Part shown: positions 1 through 7,330 of the stretch, in pieces
How the letters are laid out: every line of letters begins with the position of its first letter
Numbering within the stretch: the first letter of the stretch is position 1
Virus record (IMG/VR): IMGVR_UViG_3300031539_000004
Location: 1 to 64,000 of that record
Reading direction: 5' to 3' (one strand)
Origin: a virus
Length of the DNA: 64,000 nucleotides
Position numbers and translations under genes: made by a program
Notes under the pieces: generated by a model
What the model was told of the DNA's origin: nothing
Database searches by the model: none
What the model saw: only the letters and a program-made list of their open reading frames with translations

Positions 1-303
1 TCCCACCTCCCCGCAGAAACCGGCTCTGGCGGAACCCCTCGTCCGGCTCCCGTCACCACCGCCCTCGTTGGCAACAACGCGACTCACTCGACTTCGGCCG
101 AGGCCCGCAAGGTCACCATCTACGTTCACAGCCCCGACGGCGGACCTGAGCGCGCCCGGCCCACTCTCGACGGCACCCCGATCCGCGGCGGCTACGGCTC
201 GGGCAAGTACGTCATCGAAGCGCCCGACGGCTGGACCTGTGAGTCCATGACCGTCAAGACGCGTGCAGGCAACAACGATGTTGTGATCGTGGAGGAGTTC
301 TGA
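1..303 (+). CDS. C-terminal part of an unrecognised structural-region protein
   Basis: The first frame is open from base 1 to a TGA at 301-303, giving about 100 residues of a protein whose start lies outside the window. The visible part is Gly/Pro/Thr-rich at first, then has beta-like segments (KVTIYVH, KYVIEAPDGW) and ends EEF. The stop overlaps the next ATG (TGATG), as in the rest of this operon. Position upstream of tail genes suggests a virion or head-tail protein, but no family is recognised. Confidence 0.6.
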   Translation, partial: SHLPAETGSGGTPRPAPVTTALVGNNATHSTSAEARKVTIYVHSPDGGPERARPTLDGTPIRGGYGSGKYVIEAPDGWTCESMTVKTRAGNNDVVIVEEF

Positions 304-884
304 TGATTGAGGACATCAGCCAGGTTCAGCGTTCGTTCTTCCGCACCGAGGCGCGCGACAACGGCTCGCTCACCCTCACCGCGATCGGCGCGACCATCGA
401 CCACGGCGACTCGAGCGACATCACCGACTTCGTGATCGCCTACCTCGATGACGAGACCGAGGTGAACCCGATCGCCGCTCCTGGCGTGACCATGCAGATG
501 CTGCTCGAGGGCGGCGAGATGGAGTGGACGTCGGAGGGGATCATCACGCTCCTGCTCACCGACGCCGGCGACAACCCGCTGAAGCAGGCGGTCCTCCAGC
601 AGTTCCTGACGCTCTCCATGATCTCGGGCCGGTTCCGGGTGGAGGAAGCGACACAGAAGCACATCTACGCCGATCCCGCGACGGGCGACGCGGCGGCGAA
701 CCCGATGTGTCCGACGCTGTGGTGGGACGCCCTCGACGCTGGCGACCTCGACAACCCGGCCGCTTCGGACTGGAACACCACGTTCGCCCCGGCCGGTGGC
801 GGGGTGTGGGACGCGACCGAGGCGCTGTTCGGCGAGTGGGTCACCCGCTATGCCGGCGGCGAGTTCGTGCCGATGATGACATGA
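303..884 (+). CDS. Hypothetical structural-region protein, 193 aa
   Basis: Acidic 193-residue protein with no signal peptide or membrane segment. The ATG overlaps the upstream stop, and its own TGA overlaps the following ATG, so it is translationally coupled on both sides. A segment around residues 70-110 (ITLLLTDAG, LKQAVLQQFLTL) looks helical and the C-terminal third is Trp- and Asn-rich. Position just upstream of the probable major tail protein suggests a head-completion or tail component. No family is recognised. Confidence 0.7.
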   Translation: MIEDISQVQRSFFRTEARDNGSLTLTAIGATIDHGDSSDITDFVIAYLDDETEVNPIAAPGVTMQMLLEGGEMEWTSEGIITLLLTDAGDNPLKQAVLQQFLTLSMISGRFRVEEATQKHIYADPATGDAAANPMCPTLWWDALDAGDLDNPAASDWNTTFAPAGGGVWDATEALFGEWVTRYAGGEFVPMMT

Positions 885-1207
885 CCTCCGTGACCGAGGA
901 CAAGCCTCGAGGCCGCTGGCCGAAGGTGTGGCTCGTGTGGGGGATCCTCGTCGTCGGTTCGTTCTTCGCGCTCGAGATCCCGGCGCTGGTGAACGACTCG
1001 GGTGGCGACACCCTCACCGAGCAGATCCAGTACGTCGGCGGGACCGGTGGCCCGTGGTGGTTCGTCACGGCGCTCCTGTTGGGCGTATCTTGGCTCCTGC
1101 TCCACTTCGTCGGCCCGGACTCCCGGGTGTGGCTGTGGGCCAAGGAGAAGCGTCAGGGGGCCGCTGAGGCGGTCTCCGAGGACGAGGGGGACGACGCCGA
1201 TGCCTAG
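881..1207 (+). CDS. Small membrane protein, two predicted TM segments
   Basis: 108 residues. After a charged start (TSVTEDKPRGRWPK) come two hydrophobic stretches, about residues 14-33 (VWLVWGILVVGSFFAL) and 56-78 (PWWFVTALLLGVSWLLLHFV), then a strongly acidic tail ending EDEGDDADA. The ATG at 881 overlaps the previous TGA. A two-TM protein among head/tail genes is unusual. Holin-like topology is possible, but the lysis genes lie 25 kb away, so its role is unassigned. Confidence 0.7.
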   Translation: MTSVTEDKPRGRWPKVWLVWGILVVGSFFALEIPALVNDSGGDTLTEQIQYVGGTGGPWWFVTALLLGVSWLLLHFVGPDSRVWLWAKEKRQGAAEAVSEDEGDDADA

Positions 1208-1547
1208 CACCATGTTCGCAGCGATGGCCCCCGCCCCGCCTCGTACCCCGGTCCGGTTCATGGCCGACGCCGAGATCATCGCCCACGACGACGGTTCGAT
1301 GATGGCCGCCGTCGAGCTGGCGAACCGGACGGCCCGCCCGGCCCGCATGTGGGTCGGCGGCGAAGCGGTCCTCGAGCCGGTCACCGTCGAGGTGCGAGGC
1401 AACGGCCGAGGCTCGATCGTGGTTCCCGTCCAGCCGGGCACCCTCGAGGTTCACCATGAAGGACCCTCCGGGTCTGCCATCATGGTGGGCGAGGTGCCGA
1501 ACCCCTACAGCGACGAGGGCGCAGGCCCCGAGGAGGACACCCGATGA
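1200..1547 (+). CDS. Hypothetical structural-region protein, 115 aa
   Basis: 115 residues starting at an ATG that overlaps the upstream stop by 8 nt. The body alternates beta-type segments (AVLEPVTVEVRGNG, GSIVVPVQPGTLEV) and the tail is acidic. No cysteines, no membrane segment. The compact beta content and location fit a small virion decoration or tail accessory protein, which is inference only. Confidence 0.65.
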   Translation: MPSTMFAAMAPAPPRTPVRFMADAEIIAHDDGSMMAAVELANRTARPARMWVGGEAVLEPVTVEVRGNGRGSIVVPVQPGTLEVHHEGPSGSAIMVGEVPNPYSDEGAGPEEDTR

Positions 1548-1864
1548 GTGAGAACTGGATGCCAGGCATGATGGCCACGGGCAACAAGCCCGCCGCCGCG
1601 CCGAAGCCGGCAGCGCCTACCCCGCCCGAGCCGGAGCCGACACCGGCACCCGAGCCGACACCGGAGCCGGCTCCCGAGCCCGCCCCGGTCGAAGAGACCC
1701 CTGAGACCAGCAGCGACGATGACGGGTACCCCGCCGACGGCAACGTCGGAGAGGTGCTCGAGTGGGCCGGCGACAACGCCGACCGACGTGTTTTCGCGCT
1801 GGCCGCCGAGCTCGAGCGAGAGCATCCCCGCAAGGGCGTGACCGGCGAGCTCAGGGGGGATTGA
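1544..1864 (+). CDS. Proline/glutamate-rich small protein, 106 aa
   Basis: Residues 13-60 form a low-complexity Pro-Glu-Ala-Thr linker (EPEPTPAPEPTPEP type). The last 40 residues (GEVLEWAGDNADRRVFALAAELE) look like a small helical domain. The 4-base overlap with the previous gene shows coupling. The C-terminal helix resembles that of other small actinophage head-region proteins, but no domain can be named. Confidence 0.65.
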   Translation: MSENWMPGMMATGNKPAAAPKPAAPTPPEPEPTPAPEPTPEPAPEPAPVEETPETSSDDDGYPADGNVGEVLEWAGDNADRRVFALAAELEREHPRKGVTGELRGD

Positions 1865-1961
1865 CCCATCAACCCCCCGAGTCGGAATACACTGATCGGC
1901 ACGGGCCAATAACCGACGCAGGCGAAGCCGACTGGCAGTGCTCTTGAAGGAGGGCTGACAA

Positions 1962-2756
1962 ATGGCAGTCTGTTGCCCGCAGTCGATCAAGGGCTGCGCC
2001 ATCCGATTCACCCGCGAGAGTGAGTGCTACATCGCACTCGATCCTCTCACCCCGAACAGCCGGATCCAGATGGCGGCGTTCACGTCGCTGTCGCTTTCGC
2101 CTGACCTCGAGGACGGTTCCGACATCACGGTGACGAACGCCTGTGGCGACGTCTGCATCCGTGACAAGGACTGCGACCGTCTCAAGGGCTTCGACGTGAC
2201 GCTCACCCTCTGCGGTGTGCCTCTGCCGGCGCTCGAGATGTTCCTCAACGCGACGCTGCTCGAGGACCCGACCGTGACCGGCGACTTCCGTGGAGCGGTG
2301 CTCCCCGAGTCGAAGTCCGCTGGTTGCCCGGATCCTCTCTCCGTCGAGGTGTGGTCGCGCAACGCCGACCCGGCCGTCTGCAACCCGGACGGCTCGCAGG
2401 GCGCGGTGTACGTCCAGTGGCTGCTCCCCCGAGTGAGCAACCTGCAGATCTCGGGCGACATCACGTTCGAGAACGAGGCGCTCACCCTCGAGCTGTCGGG
2501 CTACGCGGAGAACAACCCGCAGTGGTTCCCGAGCTTCCCCGACGCGACGTTCCCGAGCTACGACCCGGGTGGCGGCGATCCGACCGGTGTGCCGACCGGC
2601 GCACCGCCTCCGATCCTGCCGGCTGGCGTGACGGCCGATCCGTGGACGCTCGCCGACCAGGCTGCGATCCAGGCGGGCGGCCCGATGGCTTGGGTCTGCG
2701 TGAGCGCACTCCCCGCTCCGATCGACGACTGCGACTACGTCCCGGTCGCTCCCTGA
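1962..2756 (+). CDS. Probable major tail (tube) protein, cysteine-rich
   Basis: 264 residues with the strongest Shine-Dalgarno nearby (AAGGAGG about 9 nt before ATG), consistent with an abundant protein. It is followed at once by a terminator, as expected for the end of a structural transcript. The segment VQWLLPRVSNLQISGDITFE then LSGYAENNPQWFPSFP resembles the core of actinophage major tail proteins, which share a W/LP...G...EN...L.LSG..NP.W pattern. About 13 cysteines suggest disulfide or metal stabilisation, a trait shared with later tail genes. It could alternatively be a tail-tip protein. Confidence 0.55.
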   Translation: MAVCCPQSIKGCAIRFTRESECYIALDPLTPNSRIQMAAFTSLSLSPDLEDGSDITVTNACGDVCIRDKDCDRLKGFDVTLTLCGVPLPALEMFLNATLLEDPTVTGDFRGAVLPESKSAGCPDPLSVEVWSRNADPAVCNPDGSQGAVYVQWLLPRVSNLQISGDITFENEALTLELSGYAENNPQWFPSFPDATFPSYDPGGGDPTGVPTGAPPPILPAGVTADPWTLADQAAIQAGGPMAWVCVSALPAPIDDCDYVPVAP

Positions 2757-2784
2757 TCCGGTAGGCATCTCCTCGGCCCATAGG

Positions 2785-2811
2785 GACCCCCTCGCTTCGG
2801 CGGGGGGGTTC
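2785..2811 (+). terminator. Rho-independent-type terminator after the tail gene
   Basis: GC-rich stem: GACCCCC and GGGGGGGTTC-like arms around a short TCGCTTCGGCG loop, about 30 bases after the stop at 2756. There is only a short T-run, as is usual in high-GC actinobacterial genomes. It separates the structural transcript from the independently promoted genes at 2.9 kb. Confidence 0.75.
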
Positions 2812-2868
2812 TGCCGTTGGGGGGCCGTGTTGTGGCTGGTCAGCGGGTTCTTTCCCGCACCCCCTCGG

Positions 2869-2902
2869 TGTAGTCGCTTCCGCTACACCGGCATGGTACG
2901 TT
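2869..2902 (+). promoter_or_regulatory. Leaderless promoter with 19-bp operator-like palindrome
   Basis: TGTAG (2869-2873), nine bases, CTACA (2883-2887) is a perfect copy of the recurrent inverted repeat. A TCGCTT -35 (2874-2879), 17-bp spacer and TACGTT -10 (2897-2902) follow, and the ATG starts 6 nt later at 2909, so the transcript should be leaderless. The palindrome lies across the -35 and the spacer. Confidence 0.75.
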
Positions 2903-2908
2903 GTGGGC

Positions 2909-3145
2909 ATGGAGAACACCCCGAACCCCGAGACCGAGGAGTACCTCTACGAGGTGCTCATCCCCGCCGAGGTGGAACTCAGCGAACGCTTCGCTTGGAA
3001 CCACGAGACCCACGGCTTCGACTGGACCGGCACCGACGCCGAGCGCGCCGAGATGGACCGGCTGCGTGACGAGATCGCACGCCACCCGGTCATCGTCGCC
3101 GAAGACCGGCTGATGATGAGGGCCGAAGCGAGGATGAACCGATGA
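2909..3145 (+). CDS. Small acidic hypothetical protein, 78 aa
   Basis: First gene behind a leaderless promoter. The ATG at 2909 is chosen over an in-frame GTG 6 nt upstream because it sits 6 nt after the -10 box. Sequence is charged and helical (EVELSERFAWNHE, ERAEMDRLRDEIA) with no known domain. It heads a short operon inserted between tail genes and is regulated like the early-type genes far downstream. Confidence 0.7.
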   Translation: MENTPNPETEEYLYEVLIPAEVELSERFAWNHETHGFDWTGTDAERAEMDRLRDEIARHPVIVAEDRLMMRAEARMNR

Positions 3146-3339
3146 GCGCCACCAACGCACCCATGTTGATCGCAGACCGTCACGACGGGCGGGCCACCGA
3201 GATGCACTCGATCGGCTCGAAGCCCCTCGGCGCTGGTCGCCGGAAGGCCGCTCAGCAGAAGCGCAAGGGCATCCGCCGAGCGCAGCGCCGCCGTGAAGGT
3301 CAGGCGTGGAAGTCAGCGGACCGCGACGGCGAGCTGTGA
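3142..3339 (+). CDS. Very basic small protein, 65 aa
   Basis: 65 residues coupled to the previous gene by ATGA. The second half is packed with Lys/Arg (RRKAAQQKRKGIRRAQRRRE), suggesting nucleic-acid binding. No domain recognised. Confidence 0.6.
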   Translation: MSATNAPMLIADRHDGRATEMHSIGSKPLGAGRRKAAQQKRKGIRRAQRRREGQAWKSADRDGEL

Positions 3340-3350
3340 AAGGCCCGGCC

Positions 3351-3575
3351 ATGAGCGATCACCTTTACGCCGCCCGCGAGTACGCGGAGGCCATCGACCA
3401 GCCCGACATGAGCGACGCCGACGCCCTCGCGATGTGGGCAGACAACCTCGTAGACGACCACTGCGACGGCGGCGAGCACATCGATAGCCTCGCCGAGATC
3501 GCCGACGACCTCGAGGCGATGGGCGCAACGGAGGACGCCGCTCGCTTCCGTGAGATCATCCCCACCCTCGGCTGA
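3351..3575 (+). CDS. Small acidic helical protein, 74 aa
   Basis: The ATG at 3351 follows GAAAGG by about 8 nt and is preferred to an in-frame upstream ATG that overlaps the preceding gene. The protein is Asp/Glu/Ala-rich and probably all helical (SLAEIADDLEAMGATEDAARF). Last member of the three-gene cluster that precedes the deazaguanine cassette. Function unknown. Confidence 0.6.
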   Translation: MSDHLYAAREYAEAIDQPDMSDADALAMWADNLVDDHCDGGEHIDSLAEIADDLEAMGATEDAARFREIIPTLG

Positions 3576-3595
3576 GAAGCCGCCAGCGGGCGAGC

Positions 3596-3629
3596 CCTCG
3601 GTGTAGTGTCCCGAACTACTCCACCGAGG
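3596..3629 (+). promoter_or_regulatory. Hairpin overlapping an operator-like site before the VUT gene
   Basis: CCTCGGTG (3596-3603) pairs with CACCGAGG (3622-3629). Nested inside is TGTAG-N9-CTACT (3602-3620), a one-mismatch copy of the recurrent palindrome. It sits 10 nt before the ATG at 3639, with a GGGGGAA purine run as the likely ribosome-binding site. Either a terminator for the small genes or an operator controlling the next operon. Confidence 0.5.
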
Positions 3630-3638
3630 GGGGAACCC

Positions 3639-4202
3639 ATGACCAAGAGGACCATCGCCGGGTGGGCAGCCTTCGCTGCTTTCGTCGGTACCGTCTACGC
3701 CGCCAACTGGGCGCTCGAGACCTACGAGATCATCGACCTGCCCCTCACCGGGCTGACCGCCCCGGCCGGTGTCTACTTCGCCGGTCTGGCGTTCGGCCTC
3801 CGCGACGTGGTCCACGAGACCCTTGGCCGGCGGTGGGTCGCCCTCGCGATCATCCTCGGCGCTTCGCTCAGCTACGTCATCTCCGACGGGGCCGAGATAC
3901 CCGGCGGGCACGTCACCATCGCCGTCGCCTCGGGTATCGCCTTCCTCCTAAGCGAGCTCGCCGACCTCGCGGTGTACGACCCGCTGCGCGCTCGGCGATG
4001 GTGGGCGGCCGTGATCGCGTCGAACGCTGTTGGGGCCGTGGTCGACTCGGCGCTGTTCCTGTGGCTGGCCTTCGGGTCGCTCAACTTCATCGAGGGCCAG
4101 ATCGTCGGCAAGATCGCCATGATCCTCCCCGTCCTGCCGCTCGTGTGGCTCGCCCGCCGCTACCTGCTCCCCGGGGATGAACGGCCCGGAGAAGCGCAAT
4201 GA
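3639..4202 (+). CDS. yhhQ: VUT/YhhQ-family queuosine-precursor transporter
   Basis: 187-residue inner-membrane protein with about six hydrophobic segments and the family's signature loop GLRDVVHETLGRR after the second segment (about residues 61-73). VUT/YhhQ proteins import 7-deazaguanines such as preQ0, preQ1 or queuine. It is coupled by ATGA to a QueF-like gene, which overlaps a TGT/DpdA-like gene. That context supports import of a precursor for a DNA base modification. The family also occurs outside queuosine metabolism, so the substrate is inferred from context. Confidence 0.8.
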   Translation: MTKRTIAGWAAFAAFVGTVYAANWALETYEIIDLPLTGLTAPAGVYFAGLAFGLRDVVHETLGRRWVALAIILGASLSYVISDGAEIPGGHVTIAVASGIAFLLSELADLAVYDPLRARRWWAAVIASNAVGAVVDSALFLWLAFGSLNFIEGQIVGKIAMILPVLPLVWLARRYLLPGDERPGEAQ

Positions 4203-4555
4203 GCGGCCACTCAGCCCACCCTGTCGCCGGGATGGTGGCCTTCCCTCACGACGGGGTCCAGTTCGAAGTGGCGTGCGAGGCCCTCTGCCCCTTCGCCGAC
4301 GAGACCGACCGCCACGCTCTCGTCATCGAGATCGCTGGTGGTTCGGGAACCATCGAGGCCGGGTCTCTGGCCGACTACCTCGCCAGCTACGCCGACACCA
4401 AGATCTCGGCCGAAGATCTGGTCGTCGCCGTCGCGAACGAGATCGCGGCGCAGCTCGAGGAGGATCTCGGTGCGCCCCCCGGGCTGGTCACGGTCACCAC
4501 CACCGTCACGGTCGCGGAAGGGCGGGTGAAGCTCACGGCGGTGTCCTGCCAGTGA
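4199..4555 (+). CDS. QueF-like T-fold enzyme (short, QueF-L type)
   Basis: 118 residues. The QueF catalytic pattern is visible: Cys30 in ALCPFADETD, Asp37 exactly seven residues on (as in CPVTGQPD of QueF), and Glu53 in TIEAGSLADYL where QueF has an ES motif. The lysines of the QueF NADPH motif are absent and the protein is shorter than unimodular QueF (about 150 aa). Both features fit archaeal-type QueF-like amidinotransferases, which convert preQ0 to the archaeosine base, rather than the NADPH-dependent nitrile reductase. Overlaps both neighbours by 4 nt. Assignment rests on motif spacing and context. Confidence 0.6.
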   Translation: MSGHSAHPVAGMVAFPHDGVQFEVACEALCPFADETDRHALVIEIAGGSGTIEAGSLADYLASYADTKISAEDLVVAVANEIAAQLEEDLGAPPGLVTVTTTVTVAEGRVKLTAVSCQ

Positions 4556-5190
4556 TCTACCTGACCACCGGGAACACTCAGGCGCTGAAGGCCGGCATCG
4601 AAGCTCACCCCGACCTCCTCGGGCTGCTCGTCACCCCCCGCACCTATCGGCGAGCCGGTCATCCTGTGGATAGGTGGACGTGGGCGGCTGACAACGACTG
4701 CTTCAATGCCGGCGACGAGTTCAACCGCGACGCCTGGCTGAGCTGGCTTGACCGGATGACCCCCGCCGCCCGCGACCGGTGTCTCTTCGCCGTCGCCCCG
4801 GACGTGGTGGGCGACTGGTCGGCGACCCTCGAGCGGTCCCTCCCCGAGCTCGGCGAGGTGCGCTCCCTCGGCTACCGGGCCGCGCTGGTCCTCCAAGACG
4901 GCCTCACCGGCCCCGACGAGGTCCCGTGGTCCGAGGTGGACGCCCTGTTCGTCGGCGGCACCGACGACTTCAAACTGAGCGCCGAGGCGGCCGCTGTGGT
5001 GGCCGTGGGCGCGGCCCGAGGGTTGTGGGTCCACATGGGCCGGGTGAACAGCCGACGCCGAACCTTGGCCGCCGCCCGGATGGGCTGTGTTTCGGTCGAC
5101 GGGACCCACCTCGTATTCGAAGGCCCGAGCGCCGTACCGACCGTTCTCGGGTGGGCGCGCGAGGCGACGAACCAAGGTCGCCTGTTCTGA
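4552..5190 (+). CDS. TGT/DpdA-like transglycosylase (7-deazaguanine insertion)
   Basis: 212 residues from a GTG overlapping the upstream TGA. Motifs match tRNA-guanine transglycosylase order: Asp47 in WAADNDCF (DSGGFQ site), Gln115 in ALVLQDG (GIVQGG), Gly135-Gly136 in FVGGTDDFK (AIGG), MGRVN at 162-166 (YLMGVG), and Asp183 in VSVDGTHL where TGT has its nucleophile. This short form lacks the tRNA-binding C-terminal domain. It resembles phage DpdA-like proteins that exchange guanine in DNA for a 7-deazaguanine. The linked transporter and QueF-like gene support that role. Substrate (DNA or tRNA) is not proven by sequence. Confidence 0.65.
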   Translation: MIYLTTGNTQALKAGIEAHPDLLGLLVTPRTYRRAGHPVDRWTWAADNDCFNAGDEFNRDAWLSWLDRMTPAARDRCLFAVAPDVVGDWSATLERSLPELGEVRSLGYRAALVLQDGLTGPDEVPWSEVDALFVGGTDDFKLSAEAAAVVAVGAARGLWVHMGRVNSRRRTLAAARMGCVSVDGTHLVFEGPSAVPTVLGWAREATNQGRLF

Positions 5191-5217
5191 ACGGCGGGGC
5201 GTCGTAGCATAGGAGCC

Positions 5218-6399
5218 GTGGCTTCCCCAACGACCGGACCCTGCGAGGAGTGGACCACCCCCGACGAGGTGCGCGCCTGCTGCGTCGGCCTCGACCCCGC
5301 CTACGACCTCACGCAGGCGATCCAGTGGGCGACCGTCATCCTGTGGCGCAAGTCAGGCCGCCGGTTCCACGGCCTCTGCAACCGGACCATCTACCCGTGC
5401 ATGGGCGACAACTGCGGGTGCTGCGGAGCCGGGTGGGGCGGCAACACCGCTGGCGACTGGCAGTGGGGCTACGCCGGGTACCCCGGCTTCGGCGGCTGGA
5501 ACGGCGGCTCCGGGTTCTCCGGGGGCGCGTTCCCCTACGCCGGCGGGTTCGTGAACGTCGGGTCCTGCGACCGGACGTGCAAGCTCAACTGCGTCGAGGT
5601 CCCCGCCCCGATCTCGGGCATCAACGAGATCATCATCAACGGCCAGGTGCTCGACCCGGGCCTCTACATGATCACCGGGTTCGACAAGATCTGCCGGGCC
5701 GACGGCGGGTTCTGGCCGTGTAGCAACGACCTCACCTGCCTCCCTCAGCCGTCGATCATCGAGCTGACCGTCGACGCGACCGCCGGCCTCTACGAGATCA
5801 ACGTCACCACCGACGCCGGAACCGAGACGACCGCCGTGTTCGCCACCGACGCCGCGGCCGTGGTCGAAGCGGCGCTCGAGGCGCTCCCCAACGTCGGCGT
5901 CGGGAACGTGGTCGTAGCTGGCGGGCCGGGCGACGCCGGCGGAACCACCCCCTACCTGATCGAGTTCCCCCGCGAGCTCGGGCGCGTCACGATCACCACG
6001 ACCGACGTGACCCTCGCCGGCGGGGCCTCGACCGCCTCGCCCGTCATCCAACAGCTCGGCTGCACGGGTGAAGGCTCCTGGCAGATCGACTACCAGTTCG
6101 GGCGCGACGTACCAGCCGACGCCCGCTTCATGGCATCGATCCTCGCCTGCCAGATCGCGCTCAACCGGTGCGGCGGCGAGGGTTGCATCCTCCCGCAACG
6201 GTTGAAGGAGATCACCCGCCAAGGCGTCGCGATGGCGTTCGCCGACCCGCTCGAGTTCATCGACAAGGGCGAGGTGGGGATCTACGAGATCGACCTGTGG
6301 CTCGCCGACGTGAACCCGGCGAAGCTCCAGCGCCGCGCCCGAGTCCACCGCGCCGACCAGTACCAACGGTCGTCGCCGCCCCGGAACATCACCGGCTGA
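5218..6399 (+). CDS. Head-to-tail connector-like protein with cysteine/glycine insertion
   Basis: 393 residues from GTG 5218. A TAGCAT box ends 7 nt before it, and AGGAG overlaps that gap. The N-terminal 50 residues (WTTPDEVRACCVGLDPAYD, WATVILWRKSGRRF) and the C-terminal 60 resemble actinophage head-tail adaptors. Between them lies a CMGDNCGCCG motif, then a Gly/Trp/Tyr-rich stretch, then a beta domain at about residues 180-280. The insertion is atypical and might be surface exposed. First gene of the resumed structural block. Exact connector class uncertain. Confidence 0.55.
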   Translation: MASPTTGPCEEWTTPDEVRACCVGLDPAYDLTQAIQWATVILWRKSGRRFHGLCNRTIYPCMGDNCGCCGAGWGGNTAGDWQWGYAGYPGFGGWNGGSGFSGGAFPYAGGFVNVGSCDRTCKLNCVEVPAPISGINEIIINGQVLDPGLYMITGFDKICRADGGFWPCSNDLTCLPQPSIIELTVDATAGLYEINVTTDAGTETTAVFATDAAAVVEAALEALPNVGVGNVVVAGGPGDAGGTTPYLIEFPRELGRVTITTTDVTLAGGASTASPVIQQLGCTGEGSWQIDYQFGRDVPADARFMASILACQIALNRCGGEGCILPQRLKEITRQGVAMAFADPLEFIDKGEVGIYEIDLWLADVNPAKLQRRARVHRADQYQRSSPPRNITG

Positions 6400-6920
6400 T
6401 GCCGCTCCAGAACCCCGACCGACTGGTCTTCCTCCTCGCCGCGATCCGTGACGGCCTCTGCGCCTGCCTCGAGGCCGAAACCCCCGACGGCCGCCCGCAG
6501 GACTGCTTCATCTCCCACGGCGAACCTGCCGACGACTGCTGCGACTTCCTGGCCGTCTGGCTGCGCCGCATCTACCCGACGACCGACTTCCCGAAGTTCA
6601 CCGAGGGCACCACCCGCTGCGGGTCCACGCACGCCGCGGTCGAGTTCGGGGTCCGGCTCACCCGCCCGTGCTTCCCGACGCTGGTCGACAACGCGTTCAA
6701 CCCGTTCCCCGACGGCGAGGACACGATCGAACCGGCCGCCGAGAACCTGCTGATCGACGCGTGGGTCCTCCAGTGCTGCCTCCTCGAGATCGGCAACAGC
6801 TTCGGGCCCGCCCCGTCGGACTGCCAAGACTTCCGCATGGGCGAGCTCCGCCCGCACGGCCCGAAGGGCGGCTGCGCCGGCTGGACCTTGTGGGGCGTGA
6901 TCGAGGACTTCTGCTGCTGA
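6399..6920 (+). CDS. Probable head-tail joining protein, 173 aa
   Basis: Starts at an ATG overlapping the previous TGA (TGATG). Cysteine-rich (CACLEA, DDCCDF, QCCLLE, FCC at the end). A long helical N-terminus precedes beta segments. Between a connector and a gp10-like protein, the usual occupant is a head-closure or tail-terminator protein. No domain is firmly recognised. Confidence 0.5.
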   Translation: MPLQNPDRLVFLLAAIRDGLCACLEAETPDGRPQDCFISHGEPADDCCDFLAVWLRRIYPTTDFPKFTEGTTRCGSTHAAVEFGVRLTRPCFPTLVDNAFNPFPDGEDTIEPAAENLLIDAWVLQCCLLEIGNSFGPAPSDCQDFRMGELRPHGPKGGCAGWTLWGVIEDFCC

Positions 6921-6931
6921 GGCGGTGACCC

Positions 6932-7330
6932 GTGGCGACCTCCGTCGTGTTCACCCCCAACCCCGGGGGCCTCTTCGCGCTCCTGAAGGCCCCGGGCGGC
7001 GATGTAGGAAGGTACATGATCGGCCTCGGCGTCGCGGTCGCTGGCGTCGCTCGAGGGCTCGCTCCCCGAGTGACCGGCAACCTGCAGGGATCGATCGGCT
7101 CGTCGCAATTCATCTCCCCGGGTGGCCCTGGCGCGGAGGTGGTCGCGACGGCGAGCTACGCGATCTTCGTCCACGAAGGCACCGGCCCCCACCCGATCGA
7201 GGGGAACCCGATCCTCCGGTTCCCTTCGAAGGCGGGGGTGATCGTCTACACGCCCCGCGTCGATCACCCCGGAACGACCGGCCAGCCGTTCCTTGTGGAC
7301 GCCGCCAGGCAGGTCATCATGGGCCTCTAG
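6932..7330 (+). CDS. HK97 gp10-like tail-completion protein
   Basis: 132 residues from GTG 6932. The core ASYAIFVHEGTGPHPI, then ILRFPSK and VDHPGTTGQPFLVDA matches the HK97 gp10-like / minor capsid family closely: a conserved VE.GT..H.I, F......V....V.HPGT...PFL pattern. These proteins join or terminate the tail at the head-tail interface. Position two genes before the tail chaperones is canonical. Confidence 0.8.
   Translation: MATSVVFTPNPGGLFALLKAPGGDVGRYMIGLGVAVAGVARGLAPRVTGNLQGSIGSSQFISPGGPGAEVVATASYAIFVHEGTGPHPIEGNPILRFPSKAGVIVYTPRVDHPGTTGQPFLVDAARQVIMGL

Noticed and set aside
881-1207. Two-TM protein as the holin.
   Set aside because: It is in the head/tail block, far from the endolysin. 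A better holin candidate (26091) is next to the lysis genes.
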